Source: an uncultured Pelagibacteraceae bacterium (GTDB lineage Bacteria > Pseudomonadota > Alphaproteobacteria > Pelagibacterales > Pelagibacteraceae). Taken from it: a stretch of 59,637 bases of DNA. Position 1 is the first letter of the stretch; every line of letters begins with the position of its first letter. Location: contig CACPJJ010000007.1 of the NCBI GenBank assembly GCA_902634305.1, forward strand, positions 1-59,637. The letters run 5' to 3'. This document shows positions 17,429-26,873 of this stretch, one piece after another. Under the pieces are notes generated by a model that was given only the letters and a program-made list of their open reading frames with translations, was not told the DNA's origin and searched no databases. Made by a program: the position numbers and the translations under genes.

Positions 17429-18969
17429 TAAATATCTTTAAAAAGATTACTAAATTTTTTATATTTAAGATTTAATTCTACAGAGTCTTTGTAAATTGGA
17501 CGTCTACTTTGATTAATACTAACAGTTTTAATTGGGTTTTTGTTTTTATAATGTTGTAAACAATTTTGTTCAAATTTTAGATTACAAAAATTTAGTAAAT
17601 TTTTAATTTCTGTTTCCTGATTAACCACAAGATCCTCATAATTAATTTCATAAATTTTATCATTGAATTTAGTTTTCCAAAAACTCATCATTTCTTTATA
17701 AATTTTTAAATATTTCTTTATATTAGATACATCATAGGTCCATTCAGTTCTGTTACCACCAAATAGATTTTTATAAATGGATAAACAATTATCTTGAAGA
17801 TTTCTTTTAATGTTAATAATTTTTGAATTAGGAAAAATAGATAAAATAAAACCTATCCAAAAAAAATTTGATGGTGCTTTATCTATTTTGATTTTGTTTG
17901 ATTCAAAGTAATCATACTTTTCACCTAAATGAAGAGAAATTTCGCTTAAACTTTGAATATTTATTTTTTTTAAAAAATTATCATTAATTAAATTTTTATA
18001 GAAAAAAACATTTAAAATTATAGACTCTCCAATTCCAATAGTTTGTGAGTGAGTAGACAAAATTTGGTGAAGTAACGTTGTTCCTGATCTTGGTAGGCCA
18101 ACTATAAATATTAACTTTTTTTCATAAAATTTCATATTAGTATTTTCTCTGAAATTGAAATTTGAAAAAATCTCTTTATTCTTATTTAAAAAAAATTCTT
18201 CATACCTTAGTGGTTTGTTTGTAACTAATTTATTTCTTTCTTTATTTGCAATCACCATATATTCAAAAGCTTGTTCATATTTTTTTTGATCTTCATAAGA
18301 CTTCGATAGTGCAAAATATAAAGGATGTTTGTTTAAATTATCAAATTTTTTATCTTTTATTTTTTCTAAAATTCTTTTTTGATGGTCTTTTTTTTTGTCA
18401 TAATTAATAATGTTGCTTAGTCTGTAATCTGCTGAAAATAACTCTGGAGTTTTTTTTGTAGCTAACATTAAATAGTCTTCTGCTTTTTTAAATTCTCCAA
18501 TAATAGAATAAGTGTTTGCTAATTTCATAACAATGTTTTGAAAATTATCATTTTTATTATAAATTTTTTCAAAAATAGAGATTGCATCATTAAAATTATT
18601 TTGATCAATTTTCAACTCTCCGTAATTTAATAATGCAAATAAATTGTATGGCTCTATATCAAGTGCTTGTTTTAATAATTTTTCAGATCTTTTTAAATTA
18701 TTTGTTATCCTAGATATTCTACCTAGGTTAATTAATACAAAGATATTTTTTGGATCAAGCTCTAAAGACTTATTATAAACAATTTCCGCTTCATAAATTT
18801 GGTTTTTTTTTTCTAATGATTGTCCAAGAAAATTATAAAAAACATAAACTTTTGGATATTTTTTAATTAATATTGTTGATCTTTTTATTATCTCATCAAC
18901 ATTATTCATTTTAGATAGAATATTTAGATTATTTATTTCAGACTGAATTAATTCTAAGTTTTTATCCAT
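17428..18969 (-). CDS. TPR protein with C-terminal sulfotransferase domain
   Basis: The 513-aa protein has about six TPRs (residues 15-200, such as YEAEIVYNKSLELDPKNIFVLINLGRI). A sulfotransferase domain follows, with the PAPS 5'-phosphosulfate loop FIVGLPRSGTTLLHQILSTHS (about 280-300) and the 3'-phosphate region SKIINIKRNLQDNCLSIYKN. Such proteins resemble tyrosylprotein-sulfotransferase-like enzymes. A close structural paralogue is at 39005. It is coupled to the TPR glycosyltransferase downstream, suggesting a joint glycan or protein modification. It diverges from the Lon-N gene across 37 bases. The acceptor is unknown. Confidence 0.9.
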   Translation of the reverse strand: MDKNLELIQSEINNLNILSKMNNVDEIIKRSTILIKKYPKVYVFYNFLGQSLEKKNQIYEAEIVYNKSLELDPKNIFVLINLGRISRITNNLKRSEKLLKQALDIEPYNLFALLNYGELKIDQNNFNDAISIFEKIYNKNDNFQNIVMKLANTYSIIGEFKKAEDYLMLATKKTPELFSADYRLSNIINYDKKKDHQKRILEKIKDKKFDNLNKHPLYFALSKSYEDQKKYEQAFEYMVIANKERNKLVTNKPLRYEEFFLNKNKEIFSNFNFRENTNMKFYEKKLIFIVGLPRSGTTLLHQILSTHSQTIGIGESIILNVFFYKNLINDNFLKKINIQSLSEISLHLGEKYDYFESNKIKIDKAPSNFFWIGFILSIFPNSKIINIKRNLQDNCLSIYKNLFGGNRTEWTYDVSNIKKYLKIYKEMMSFWKTKFNDKIYEINYEDLVVNQETEIKNLLNFCNLKFEQNCLQHYKNKNPIKTVSINQSRRPIYKDSVELNLKYKKFSNLFKDI

Positions 18970-19006
18970 TTTAATAGTATATAAGATAATAATTAAATTA
19001 AAATTT

Positions 19007-19651
19007 ATGAAAAAAAGAATTGATCATTTTCCAAATAAAATTCCAGTTTTTCCTTTATCTAATTTTATAATTTTCCCAAGAACAACTGTTCCTCTAAATA
19101 TTTTTGAACCTAGATATATTGATATGGTTGATGATGCAATGAAAAGCAACAGAATGATAGGCATGATACAACCAAAAAAATATAATCAAAATAGCAAAAT
19201 TCTCTACAATATTGGTTGTGCTGGAAAAATTAGTAGCTTTAACGAAACAGATGATGGGAGATATTTAATTGTATTAGTTGGGATTAGTCGTTTTAGAATA
19301 GTTAGTGAGATAGATAATGAGAAACTTTACAGGGAGTGTTCTGTGGACTTTAATGAATTTAAAAATGATTTAGAAGAAGAAAAAGAGGAATTAAAGTTCT
19401 CCGATCTTGAGCTTATATTTAAAGATATAAAATCACTATTAAATAAAAGAGGATACATAATAAATTGGAAAGATATAGAAAAACAAAATTTAAATCAAAC
19501 TATTAATACTTTATCAATGGCCTCACCATTTACATTAGAAGAAAAGCAAGTTCTTTTGGAAACATTAAATCTAAGTGAAAGAAAAAAAAAATTAGAAGAA
19601 ATATTATCAACTTATGTTATTGATAATTTCAGTAACAATACAATTCAATAA
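19007..19651 (+). CDS. Lon N-terminal (LAN) domain protein
   Basis: At 214 aa it carries only the Lon substrate-binding domain: FPLSNFIIFPRTTVPLNIFEPRYIDMVDDAM, then GMIQPKK, GCAGKISSF and DGRYLIVLVGISRFRI. There is no AAA+ or protease part. Stand-alone LON-domain proteins are common in Proteobacteria, are cytoplasmic and are of unknown role. The gene ends exactly where the convergent UbiH-like gene ends (no intervening base). Confidence 0.92.
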   Translation: MKKRIDHFPNKIPVFPLSNFIIFPRTTVPLNIFEPRYIDMVDDAMKSNRMIGMIQPKKYNQNSKILYNIGCAGKISSFNETDDGRYLIVLVGISRFRIVSEIDNEKLYRECSVDFNEFKNDLEEEKEELKFSDLELIFKDIKSLLNKRGYIINWKDIEKQNLNQTINTLSMASPFTLEEKQVLLETLNLSERKKKLEEILSTYVIDNFSNNTIQ

Positions 19652-20740
19652 TTAGAAAATTCCTTTATCTGCAAACTTTTTTGTATATTTCTTAAATAAA
19701 TAATTTTTTTCCAGAAAATTAAATAGTTTTGTCGAATACTTATTATTAAAATTATTATCAAATTTAAAAAAGTCATGAATAAAATCTATTGTTCCAGAAA
19801 ATATATAATTATAATGTTTGGTTTTATTTTGGAATTCTTTTGAAATTGAACTATCAATTGGAAGACCAAGACTAATTCTAAAATCTATTAATTCAGATAA
19901 TATTTTTATATCTCTAATTGTCATATTAAGACCTTGTCCAGCTAATGGATGAATTGTATGTAAGTTATCACCAAAACACAGAATTTTTTTATGATAATAA
20001 TTTTTTAATAATGAGATTTTTAATTTAAATTTTTCAAACTTTGAAATTGATTTTATTTTATATTTTTTATTAAAGTTTAAAATAAGTTCTTTAATATTTT
20101 TAGTATCTATATTTTTATTTAATATTGAATATACAATTGAAGTTTGATTTTCTGAACAAGGTAAAAAAGCCAAAGGTCCAAGTTTAGTAAATATTTGATG
20201 AGCCATATTGTTCTCAATTTTGTTATGATTTATTAATGCAGTAAACGCTGTACTATCATAATTTTTTTCATCTCTTTTAAAAAATATTTCTTTAGATATT
20301 TTATTTTTTTGATTAAGATTTATAATTAAGTCATAGCTATTTTTTTCATCAATAATTGATTTAAAAAAAGAATCATTAATAATTTTATTTTTTTTTATAA
20401 ATTTATTTTTTTTTATAATTTTACTTAAAGTACTAAATAATTCTTCATATTTTATAATAAAGAAAATTTCTTTTTTATTTGATCCAAAATTCAATATTTC
20501 TTTATTATTTTCTTTTTCTGTATAAATTTTAATTTTGTTTATCGGCCAAGATTTTTTATAAATGTTTACTTTTTCTTTTTTTAAATAATGAATATTATTT
20601 TTTGATAAACTTAAAGTTCTAGTTTCTGATTTTCTTGTTATTTGTATTTCTTCAAATATCGATACTTTAATATTTCTATTAGCTAAAATAATAGCCAATA
20701 TATACGTTGCCAAACCATTACCAATTAAACATATATTCAT
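19652..20740 (-). CDS. UbiH/UbiF-like FAD-dependent monooxygenase
   Basis: The 362-aa flavoprotein likely hydroxylates the ring of a ubiquinone precursor. It opens with a Rossmann strand NICLIGNGLATYILAIILA and ends it with VSIFEE. The usual GxGxxG reads GNGLAT, lacking the third Gly. The second FAD motif is intact: ILCFGDNLHTIHPLAGQGLNMTIRDI. TAFTALINHNKIENNMAHQIF resembles the UbiH family middle. It is very Lys/Asn-rich and shorter than most UbiH proteins (about 390-400 aa). It diverges from ftsK across 32 bases. Which hydroxylation it performs cannot be decided. Confidence 0.83.
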   Translation of the reverse strand: MNICLIGNGLATYILAIILANRNIKVSIFEEIQITRKSETRTLSLSKNNIHYLKKEKVNIYKKSWPINKIKIYTEKENNKEILNFGSNKKEIFFIIKYEELFSTLSKIIKKNKFIKKNKIINDSFFKSIIDEKNSYDLIINLNQKNKISKEIFFKRDEKNYDSTAFTALINHNKIENNMAHQIFTKLGPLAFLPCSENQTSIVYSILNKNIDTKNIKELILNFNKKYKIKSISKFEKFKLKISLLKNYYHKKILCFGDNLHTIHPLAGQGLNMTIRDIKILSELIDFRISLGLPIDSSISKEFQNKTKHYNYIFSGTIDFIHDFFKFDNNFNNKYSTKLFNFLEKNYLFKKYTKKFADKGIF

Positions 20741-20772
20741 AATTAAAATTTAATTTTAACAATAAATTTTAA

Positions 20773-22893
20773 ATGATACAAAGCTACAAAATAGATTTAT
20801 TTAAAATGGATATAAAAAGTTTGAGTAAAAAAACCCTTGATTTTACTATTAAAAGACTTGCTGAAATTACAGGTATTTTATTAATCTTTATATCAATTTT
20901 ATTATTTATCTCTCTCGTTAGCTATTCACCTGATGATCCAAATTTTATTTTTTCAGAAAAATCAGAATTTAAAAATATGCTTGGCTTTAAAGGAAGTTAT
21001 ACGTCAGATTTATTTTTTCAATCAATTGGGCTAATTTCATTCCTAGTATCTTTTACTATATTTTTTACCGGCGTTAATATTATTAGAAATAAAAATTTTT
21101 TAGTTATAGTAGAAAATATTTTTTATTCAATAATTTACATTATTTTAGGTTCAATTTTTTTTACTATTTTTTATACAGACTCTTTCTTACTTCCAATTAA
21201 TGGAAATGGTGGATTTGTTGGAATTTTTTTTAAAGATACTTTTTTTATGAATATAATTAATTTAAATAAAAGCGTATCTTATTATTTTCTTATAATTTTA
21301 ATTTTATTTTTATTTTTAATTAGTATTAATTTTAGTCTTTATTATTTAAAAAATTTATTTAAAAATTTATTTACCAAAATAAAAAATACAAAAAAAGATG
21401 AAGTTGAGAACTTTGATAATTTACATAATGAATCTGAGTTAAGAGTTAATGAAAAATTAATTCAAGAAGACCTGCCATTTGATAAAAAACCAAAAGATGG
21501 TGTAATTAAATATAAATTTAAATTACCTTCGGTTGACTTTTTAAAAGTCCCAACAAAACTAGAAAGAGAAAGGAATTCATCCGAAAGTAAAGTTGATGAA
21601 AATACTTTAGAAAAGATTCTTTTGGATTTTGGAGTTGAGGGAAAAATTAAAAAAGTAAGTCGTGGTCCAGTAGTTACTTTAAATGAATTTGAGCCTGCGG
21701 CTGGAATAAAAGTTTCTAAAATTATTAATTTATCTGAAGATATTGCAAGAAATACAAGCTCCGAATCTGCAAGAATAGCAACAATTCCTGGAAGTAATAC
21801 AATTGGAATAGAGCTACCTAATTACTCCAGGGAAAATGTATTTTTAAGTGAAATAATTTCAAGTGCTAATTTTTTAAAAAAAGAAATTAAACTTCCAATT
21901 GCACTAGGAAAAAGTATTTCAGGTTTGTCAATAGTTGGAGATTTAACTTCTATGCCTCACTTACTCATTGCTGGTACAACAGGATCTGGAAAGTCAGTTT
22001 GTATTAATACAATTATTTTATCTTTATTGTACAAACATACTCCTGAAAAATGTAAATTTATTCTTATTGATCCCAAGATGTTAGAGTTATCTACTTATGA
22101 AGGAATACCTCATCTTTTGTGCCCAGTAATTACTGAAGCAAAAAGAGCTGCTTCTGTTTTGGGTTGGGTGGTCAAAGAAATGGAAAGTAGGTACAGATTA
22201 ATGACAAAAGAAGGTGTGAGAAATATAGATGGGTATAATTCAAAACACAAACTGCCAATGCCTTATATAGTTGTGATTGTTGATGAAATGTCTGATCTTA
22301 TGTTGGTAGCTGGAAAAGAAATTGAAGGATATATTCAAAAATTATCTCAAATGGCAAGAGCGGCAGGAATTCACATTATAATGGCAACTCAAAGACCAAG
22401 TGTAGACGTAATAACAGGGACAATTAAAGCTAATTTTCCTACAAGAATATCTTTTCAAGTTACATCAAAAATAGATAGTAGAACAATTCTAGGAGAACAG
22501 GGCGCAGAGCAACTTCTTGGAAAAGGTGATATGCTTTATATGTCCTCTGCAAATAGAATAGTGAGAATTCATGCTCCATATGTTTCTGAAAACGAAATTG
22601 AAAAAATAAATAATTTTTTAAGATCGCAAGCTGAACCTGACTATGTAGATGAAATATTAAATTTTGCTGATGAAAAGGAAGCTAATTCAAATTTATCAGG
22701 TAATGAAAATCAAGATGAATTGTATAATAATGCACTAGAAATTATAAAATCTGAAGGAAAAGCATCTACATCTTTTTTACAAAGAAAATTACAAATTGGA
22801 TATAACAGAGCTGCCAGAATAATTGATATGATGGAAGCTAATGGTGAAGTAAGTAAGGCAAATCATGTGGGAAAAAGAGAAGTTCTTAAATGA
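20773..22893 (+). CDS. ftsK: DNA translocase FtsK
   Basis: FtsK pumps chromosome DNA through the closing septum and activates XerCD at dif. The 706-aa protein has about four N-terminal membrane segments (roughly 30-55, 75-105, 110-150, 165-190), a short linker rich in Lys/Glu, then the alpha-beta motor with Walker A AGTTGSGKSVCIN and Walker B YIVVIVDEMSDLM, MATQRPSVDVITG and a C-terminal gamma winged helix (TSFLQRKLQIGYNRAARIIDMME). The start at 20773 gives 12 extra residues; ATG at 20809 (MDIKSLSKK) is an alternative. The stop overlaps lolA by 4 bases (ATGA). Confidence 0.97.
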   Translation: MIQSYKIDLFKMDIKSLSKKTLDFTIKRLAEITGILLIFISILLFISLVSYSPDDPNFIFSEKSEFKNMLGFKGSYTSDLFFQSIGLISFLVSFTIFFTGVNIIRNKNFLVIVENIFYSIIYIILGSIFFTIFYTDSFLLPINGNGGFVGIFFKDTFFMNIINLNKSVSYYFLIILILFLFLISINFSLYYLKNLFKNLFTKIKNTKKDEVENFDNLHNESELRVNEKLIQEDLPFDKKPKDGVIKYKFKLPSVDFLKVPTKLERERNSSESKVDENTLEKILLDFGVEGKIKKVSRGPVVTLNEFEPAAGIKVSKIINLSEDIARNTSSESARIATIPGSNTIGIELPNYSRENVFLSEIISSANFLKKEIKLPIALGKSISGLSIVGDLTSMPHLLIAGTTGSGKSVCINTIILSLLYKHTPEKCKFILIDPKMLELSTYEGIPHLLCPVITEAKRAASVLGWVVKEMESRYRLMTKEGVRNIDGYNSKHKLPMPYIVVIVDEMSDLMLVAGKEIEGYIQKLSQMARAAGIHIIMATQRPSVDVITGTIKANFPTRISFQVTSKIDSRTILGEQGAEQLLGKGDMLYMSSANRIVRIHAPYVSENEIEKINNFLRSQAEPDYVDEILNFADEKEANSNLSGNENQDELYNNALEIIKSEGKASTSFLQRKLQIGYNRAARIIDMMEANGEVSKANHVGKREVLK

Positions 22894-23438
22894 TTAAAAA
22901 AATTATTATTATTTTAATAATTTTAAATATTACCAATATTGTTAAAGCGTCTACCAAAGATGAAATAATTATTAATTTCAAAAAAATAAAAAATATGAGT
23001 TTTGATTTTAAGCAAACTGTCGATGGTAAAATGGAAGAAGGAACTTGTACTATTCAGTACCCCAAAAAAATTTATTGTAATTATAATAATTTTAAAAAAA
23101 AAATAATTGTATCAAATGGTAAATCTCTAGTAATTAAAAATCAAACAACTAATCAATCATTTATATATCCTTTAAAAAAAACTCCTTTATATTTACTTTT
23201 AGATAAAGATTTTTTGCTAAGTGTAATTATAAATTCTGAAGAAAAACTAGTTAACAATAAATATTATAATTTTAGCCTTAAAAACAAAGATCATAAAATA
23301 AATATTTTTTTTGATAAAAATTCTAATGATTTAGTTGGTTGGCAAACAGAAGATTTGTACCAAAACCTTGCGGTTACTTATATATATAATATAAAAAAAA
23401 ATAATAAAATTGATAAAAAAATTTTTAGACTTCCATAA
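22890..23438 (+). CDS. lolA: Outer-membrane lipoprotein carrier LolA-like
   Basis: This 182-aa protein has a signal peptide (about 1-20, MIKKIIIILIILNITNIVKA) and the LolA pattern: FKKIKNMSFDFKQTV, GTCTIQYPKKIYCNY, VSNGKSLVIKNQ and PLYLLLDKDF. LolA shuttles lipoproteins across the periplasm from LolCDE to the outer membrane. The gene overlaps ftsK by 4 bases, an order common in Alphaproteobacteria. Lipoproteins that would use it include the LptE and DUF3576 proteins encoded at 47-51 kb. Confidence 0.88.
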   Translation: MIKKIIIILIILNITNIVKASTKDEIIINFKKIKNMSFDFKQTVDGKMEEGTCTIQYPKKIYCNYNNFKKKIIVSNGKSLVIKNQTTNQSFIYPLKKTPLYLLLDKDFLLSVIINSEEKLVNNKYYNFSLKNKDHKINIFFDKNSNDLVGWQTEDLYQNLAVTYIYNIKKNNKIDKKIFRLP

Positions 23439-23440
23439 AT

Positions 23441-23950
23441 TTATATATCGAGATAAATCAATTCTGACTTAAATATTTTCATCCCTCTTGATATATAATT
23501 TTTTAATGCGTGATTGTGGTCTAATGAACAAGTGTGCACCCAAACTCTTTTTGAACCAATCTCAAATGACTTTTTAATTGCTTCAGACAATAAGTAACCA
23601 CCTAATTTTTTTCCTATATATTCTTCTAAAATTCCAAAATAAGCAATTTCACAATTTGATTCATCTTTAGAATAAATTTGTTCAAAATATCCTATAAGAT
23701 CCTGTGCATGCTTCAAAACATATGTATTAACTTCATTTTTGTTTAAATAGTCATTCCATGCTTTGTCATTCCAGATTAATCTATCTACCCACCTATGTTT
23801 TTTACCTACTTCCTTATAAAAAAACTTATTTAATTGAAAATCTGGTGGATCAACTCTGTATAAATTTAAATTATTTAAAGGTTTTTCTTTTTCAATTAAT
23901 TCGTTTATAGAATTAATTTCTAAATAATTTCTTTTTACTTGACTATTCAC
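23441..23950 (-). CDS. GNAT-family acetyltransferase
   Basis: The protein of about 169 aa has the GNAT core: FGILEEYIGKKLGGYLLSEAIKKSF (acetyl-CoA loop, a Q/R-x-x-G-x-G/A variant) and VWVHTCSLDHNHALKNYISRGMKIFKSEL. I place the start at GTG 23948-23950, giving an 8-base overlap with the HIT gene (GTGAATAG). The longer frame upstream lies wholly inside the HIT coding sequence. Substrate is unknown. It is the last gene of a leftward run starting at hisB and may be translationally coupled to it. Confidence 0.85.
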   Translation of the reverse strand: MNSQVKRNYLEINSINELIEKEKPLNNLNLYRVDPPDFQLNKFFYKEVGKKHRWVDRLIWNDKAWNDYLNKNEVNTYVLKHAQDLIGYFEQIYSKDESNCEIAYFGILEEYIGKKLGGYLLSEAIKKSFEIGSKRVWVHTCSLDHNHALKNYISRGMKIFKSELIYLDI

Positions 23951-24311
23951 TAACCATTTTTCCAACTTTTTCACCACCAAATAAATGAAAATGCAAATGA
24001 GGCACCTCTTGTCCTCCATATTCATTTATATTGGCTAAGGCTCTATATCCTTTTCCATTTTTAGAAGAAATTCCAAGTTTTTTAGCAACTATATTAATTC
24101 CTTTTATAAGCCCAACGATCTCATCAGAGGAAGCGTTGTCACTAAAATCATCAAGATCTATATATTTGCCTTTTGGTATAACTAGTGCATGAATTTTTTT
24201 TTGAGGATTTATATCATAAAATGATAAAATAAAATCATCCTCATATATTTTTTTACAAGGGATTTCTCCTCTTAAAATTTTAGCAAATATATTGTTATCA
24301 TCGTAGCTCAT
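23943..24311 (-). CDS. HIT-family nucleotide hydrolase (HinT-like)
   Basis: The 122-aa protein contains FAKILRGEIPCKKIYEDD, FYDINPQKKIHALVIPK and the catalytic histidine triad PHLHFHLFGG near the C-terminus. HinT-type enzymes hydrolyse adenosine phosphoramidates and lysyl-AMP. It overlaps hisE by 4 bases upstream and the GNAT gene by 8 bases downstream. A HIT gene following hisE is a frequent alphaproteobacterial arrangement. Confidence 0.95.
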   Translation of the reverse strand: MSYDDNNIFAKILRGEIPCKKIYEDDFILSFYDINPQKKIHALVIPKGKYIDLDDFSDNASSDEIVGLIKGINIVAKKLGISSKNGKGYRALANINEYGGQEVPHLHFHLFGGEKVGKMVSE

Positions 24312-24580
24312 TTTTTCCTTTTATTTAATTCAGCCATTACATCTTCAATTTTAATATCATTTGCTTCTAGATAAATTATCAAATGATAAAAAACATCAGC
24401 TGCCTCATGAATTTTATTTGTATTTTTTTCCACTGAATCAACTAATTCATTAATTTCTTCTAAAACTTTTTCTTTGCTTAAAGATTTGTCACTTAATAGT
24501 CTATTGGTATAAGATCCATCCACTGGATTACTTTTTCTTTCTCTTGCAAGTTTAAATAAACTTTCTAATGTATTTAACAT
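24308..24580 (-). CDS. hisE: Phosphoribosyl-ATP pyrophosphatase
   Basis: The second step of histidine synthesis converts PR-ATP to PR-AMP. The protein is 90 aa with the MazG-like metal site KVLEEINELVDSVEKN and HEAADVFYHLIIYLEANDI, and a NPVDGSYTNRLL start region. It is a separate HisE, not fused to HisI. It sits one base after hisF. hisI, hisG, hisD and hisC are not in the window. Confidence 0.95.
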   Translation of the reverse strand: MLNTLESLFKLARERKSNPVDGSYTNRLLSDKSLSKEKVLEEINELVDSVEKNTNKIHEAADVFYHLIIYLEANDIKIEDVMAELNKRKK

Positions 24581-24581
24581 A

Positions 24582-25337
24582 CTAAATCCTAACTGGAATT
24601 CCTTTCGAGTTCAAATATTCTTTAGCTTCTTTTACTGAATGTTTTCCATAGTGAAATATGGATGCGGCTAGAACTGCACTGGCATTTCCAAGTTTTATTC
24701 CATCAATTAAATGATCTAAGTTACCTACTCCACCTGAAGCAATCACTGGAATATTTACTTTTGAAGATATTTTTGAAATTAAATCAATATCATAACCAAC
24801 TTGTGTTCCATCTCTATCCATAGAGGTAACCAGCAACTCACCTGATCCACTTTCTTCCATCTTTTTTGCGAATTCTACAGCATCGATTCCAGTATTATTT
24901 CTTCCACCATGAGTAAAAACTTCCCATTTATTTTCATTTTTTTTAGCATCTATTGCAACAACAATGCACTGGGATCCAAACTTTTTAGAACTTTCTATAA
25001 CAACTTCAGAATTTTGGACTGCCGCGGTATTGATGGAAACCTTATCAGCTCCACAATTTAATAATTTGCTAATATCATCAACGCTTCTAACACCTCCTCC
25101 AACTGTTAATGGTACAAAACATTTTCTGGAAGTTTTTTTTACCACATCATAAATGGTATCTCTATTTTCGTTTGAAGCTGTAATATCTAAAAAACAAATC
25201 TCATCAGCTCCACCATCAGAATAAATTTTAGCTTGTTCAACGGGATCACCTGCATCCTTTAAATCAACAAAATTAATACCTTTAACTACACGACCATTTT
25301 TTACATCTAAACAAGGTATTATTCTATTTTTAAGCAT
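24582..25337 (-). CDS. hisF: Imidazole glycerol phosphate synthase, cyclase subunit
   Basis: This 251-aa beta/alpha-barrel uses ammonia from HisH to close the imidazole ring, yielding IGP and AICAR. Family signatures are [75 protein letters not shown] [15 protein letters not shown] and [13 protein letters not shown]. It overlaps hisA by 8 bases. AICAR produced here feeds PurH, also encoded in this window. Confidence 0.98.
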   Translation of the reverse strand: MLKNRIIPCLDVKNGRVVKGINFVDLKDAGDPVEQAKIYSDGGADEICFLDITASNENRDTIYDVVKKTSRKCFVPLTVGGGVRSVDDISKLLNCGADKVSINTAAVQNSEVVIESSKKFGSQCIVVAIDAKKNENKWEVFTHGGRNNTGIDAVEFAKKMEESGSGELLVTSMDRDGTQVGYDIDLISKISSKVNIPVIASGGVGNLDHLIDGIKLGNASAVLAASIFHYGKHSVKEAKEYLNSKGIPVRI

Positions 25338-26049
25338 CTATTTCTTTTGCAAGTTCTTCTAATTTTATATCACCATCGTAAATTGCTTTTCCAACTATTA
25401 TACCTTCAATATTTTTTAAACTCTTTGATTTTTTAATATCATCAATTGAAGATACACCACCAGAAATTATCACTGGACAGTTAGACGTATCAGCTACTTT
25501 TTGAGTTTCCTCAAAATTTGGGTTTTGTTTCATACCATCTCTATTAATATCAGTATAAATTAATCTGCTAACACCATAGTCGTTAACTTCTTTTAAATAA
25601 TCTAAAGTTAATTGATTAGAGCTTTCTTTCCATCCAGATACTGACAAATACCCATTTTTAGCATCTAAGCCTAGAGCAATTTGATTTTGAAATTTTTTAC
25701 ATGATTCTTTTAAGAAATTTTTGTCTTTAATTGCAGCACTCCCCAGAATTACTTTTTCAACACCAGCATCGATATATTTTTGAATACTATTAGAATTTCT
25801 AATGCCACCACCTACCTCAACCTTTAAATTAAATTTACCAACTATGTCCTGAATAATATCTAAATTTACTGTTTCACCAGTTAAAGCTCCATCTAAATCA
25901 ACGATGTGTAAATTTTTAAATCCATGGTCTTTATATTTTCCAGCTTGTTCAACAGGAGACATTTTATACTCAGTTTTATTATCAAAATCTCCTTTTACTA
26001 ACCTCACACATTTTTTATCTTTAATATCTATTGCAGGAAATATTTTCAT
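25330..26049 (-). CDS. hisA: ProFAR isomerase
   Basis: HisA isomerises ProFAR to PRFAR. The barrel shows [66 protein letters not shown] and [12 protein letters not shown], with the two phosphate-binding loops typical of HisA/HisF. I place the start at ATG 26049 (MKIFPAIDI). An upstream start would add 11 charged residues inside the preceding small membrane gene, whose stop overlaps this ATG by 4 bases (ATGA). Confidence 0.97.
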   Translation of the reverse strand: MKIFPAIDIKDKKCVRLVKGDFDNKTEYKMSPVEQAGKYKDHGFKNLHIVDLDGALTGETVNLDIIQDIVGKFNLKVEVGGGIRNSNSIQKYIDAGVEKVILGSAAIKDKNFLKESCKKFQNQIALGLDAKNGYLSVSGWKESSNQLTLDYLKEVNDYGVSRLIYTDINRDGMKQNPNFEETQKVADTSNCPVIISGGVSSIDDIKKSKSLKNIEGIIVGKAIYDGDIKLEELAKEIDA

Positions 26050-26240
26050 CTTTCTTTGTTCTTTCTTTTTTCTTTTCTCCAAAGAATAAAAAATAATAAG
26101 ATTAAAACAGGTTGCAGAATAACAAATATAATAATGTTTGATAAATAATAACCAAATCCGTATTCTCCTGGTGCTCCTCCAATCACTTGAAGAATATAAA
26201 CGCAGAACATGAAAAAATCTGTAATAAGTTTTTCAAACAT
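26046..26240 (-). CDS. Small two-helix membrane protein in the his operon
   Basis: A 64-aa protein has hydrophobic segments at about 8-20 and 32-52, separated by GGAPGEYGFGYYLSN, and a strongly basic tail ([11 protein letters not shown]). It lies between hisH (one base away) and hisA (4-base ATGA overlap), so translation is coupled to both. I do not recognise the family. The basic end predicts a cytoplasmic C-terminus (positive-inside rule). No histidine enzyme needs such a partner, so it may be a passenger, a membrane anchor or an uncharacterised regulator. Confidence 0.72.
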   Translation of the reverse strand: MFEKLITDFFMFCVYILQVIGGAPGEYGFGYYLSNIIIFVILQPVLILLFFILWRKEKRKNKER

Positions 26241-26241
26241 T

Positions 26242-26868
26242 TTAAATTTTTATAAAGTTTTCAATTATTTTTAATCCCAATTTATCACTCTTTTCTGGGT
26301 GGAATTGAGTTCCAAAAATATTTTCTTTTTCAACAGCACATACGATTTTTGATGAATAGTCTGTTGTAGCTGAAATAACTGATTCATCTTCTGGAATAAA
26401 TTCATAACTATGAACAAAATACACGTGAGAATTATTTTTTATACCTTTAAAAATCTTACTTTCTTTAACAATATTGATTTGGTTCCAACCAATGTGAGGA
26501 AGCTTATATTTGTCATTTTGATTATCGATTTTTGATACATTGCCTGAAATCCATCCAAGACCTTTTGTTTCTGTCTCCTCATAACCTATGTCAGCAAACA
26601 TTTGAAGACCAACACAAATTCCAAGAAGAGGTTTTTTACTCTCTAATGCAAATTCGTTTAGAGTATCAATTAAGCCATTAATTTTGTTTAGAGAACCTAT
26701 ACAACTTTTAAACGAACCCTGCCCTGGTAAAACTACTTTATCACTAGATTTAATTTCATTTAAATCTGAAGTTATCTTAATATTTATTTTATCCTTAGCA
26801 ACTTCCTTAAAGGAGTTTATTACAGAGCTAATATTGCCCGAATTATAGTCAACAATAGTGACGTTCAT
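26242..26868 (-). CDS. hisH: Imidazole glycerol phosphate synthase, glutaminase subunit
   Basis: This is a class I glutamine amidotransferase of 208 aa supplying ammonia to HisF. The triad is visible: the nucleophile in LLGICVGLQMF (Cys about 86) and the His/Glu pair in QFHPEKS. VDYNSGNISSVINSF and VLPGQGSF complete the family pattern. It lies 5 bases after hisB and 1 base before the small membrane protein. Confidence 0.97.
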   Translation of the reverse strand: MNVTIVDYNSGNISSVINSFKEVAKDKINIKITSDLNEIKSSDKVVLPGQGSFKSCIGSLNKINGLIDTLNEFALESKKPLLGICVGLQMFADIGYEETETKGLGWISGNVSKIDNQNDKYKLPHIGWNQINIVKESKIFKGIKNNSHVYFVHSYEFIPEDESVISATTDYSSKIVCAVEKENIFGTQFHPEKSDKLGLKIIENFIKI

Positions 26869-26873
26869 TAAAC

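Noticed and set aside
26422..26427. CACGTG in hisH as a further parS site
   Set aside because: Only the central six bases match; the TGTTT and AAACA flanks are missing.
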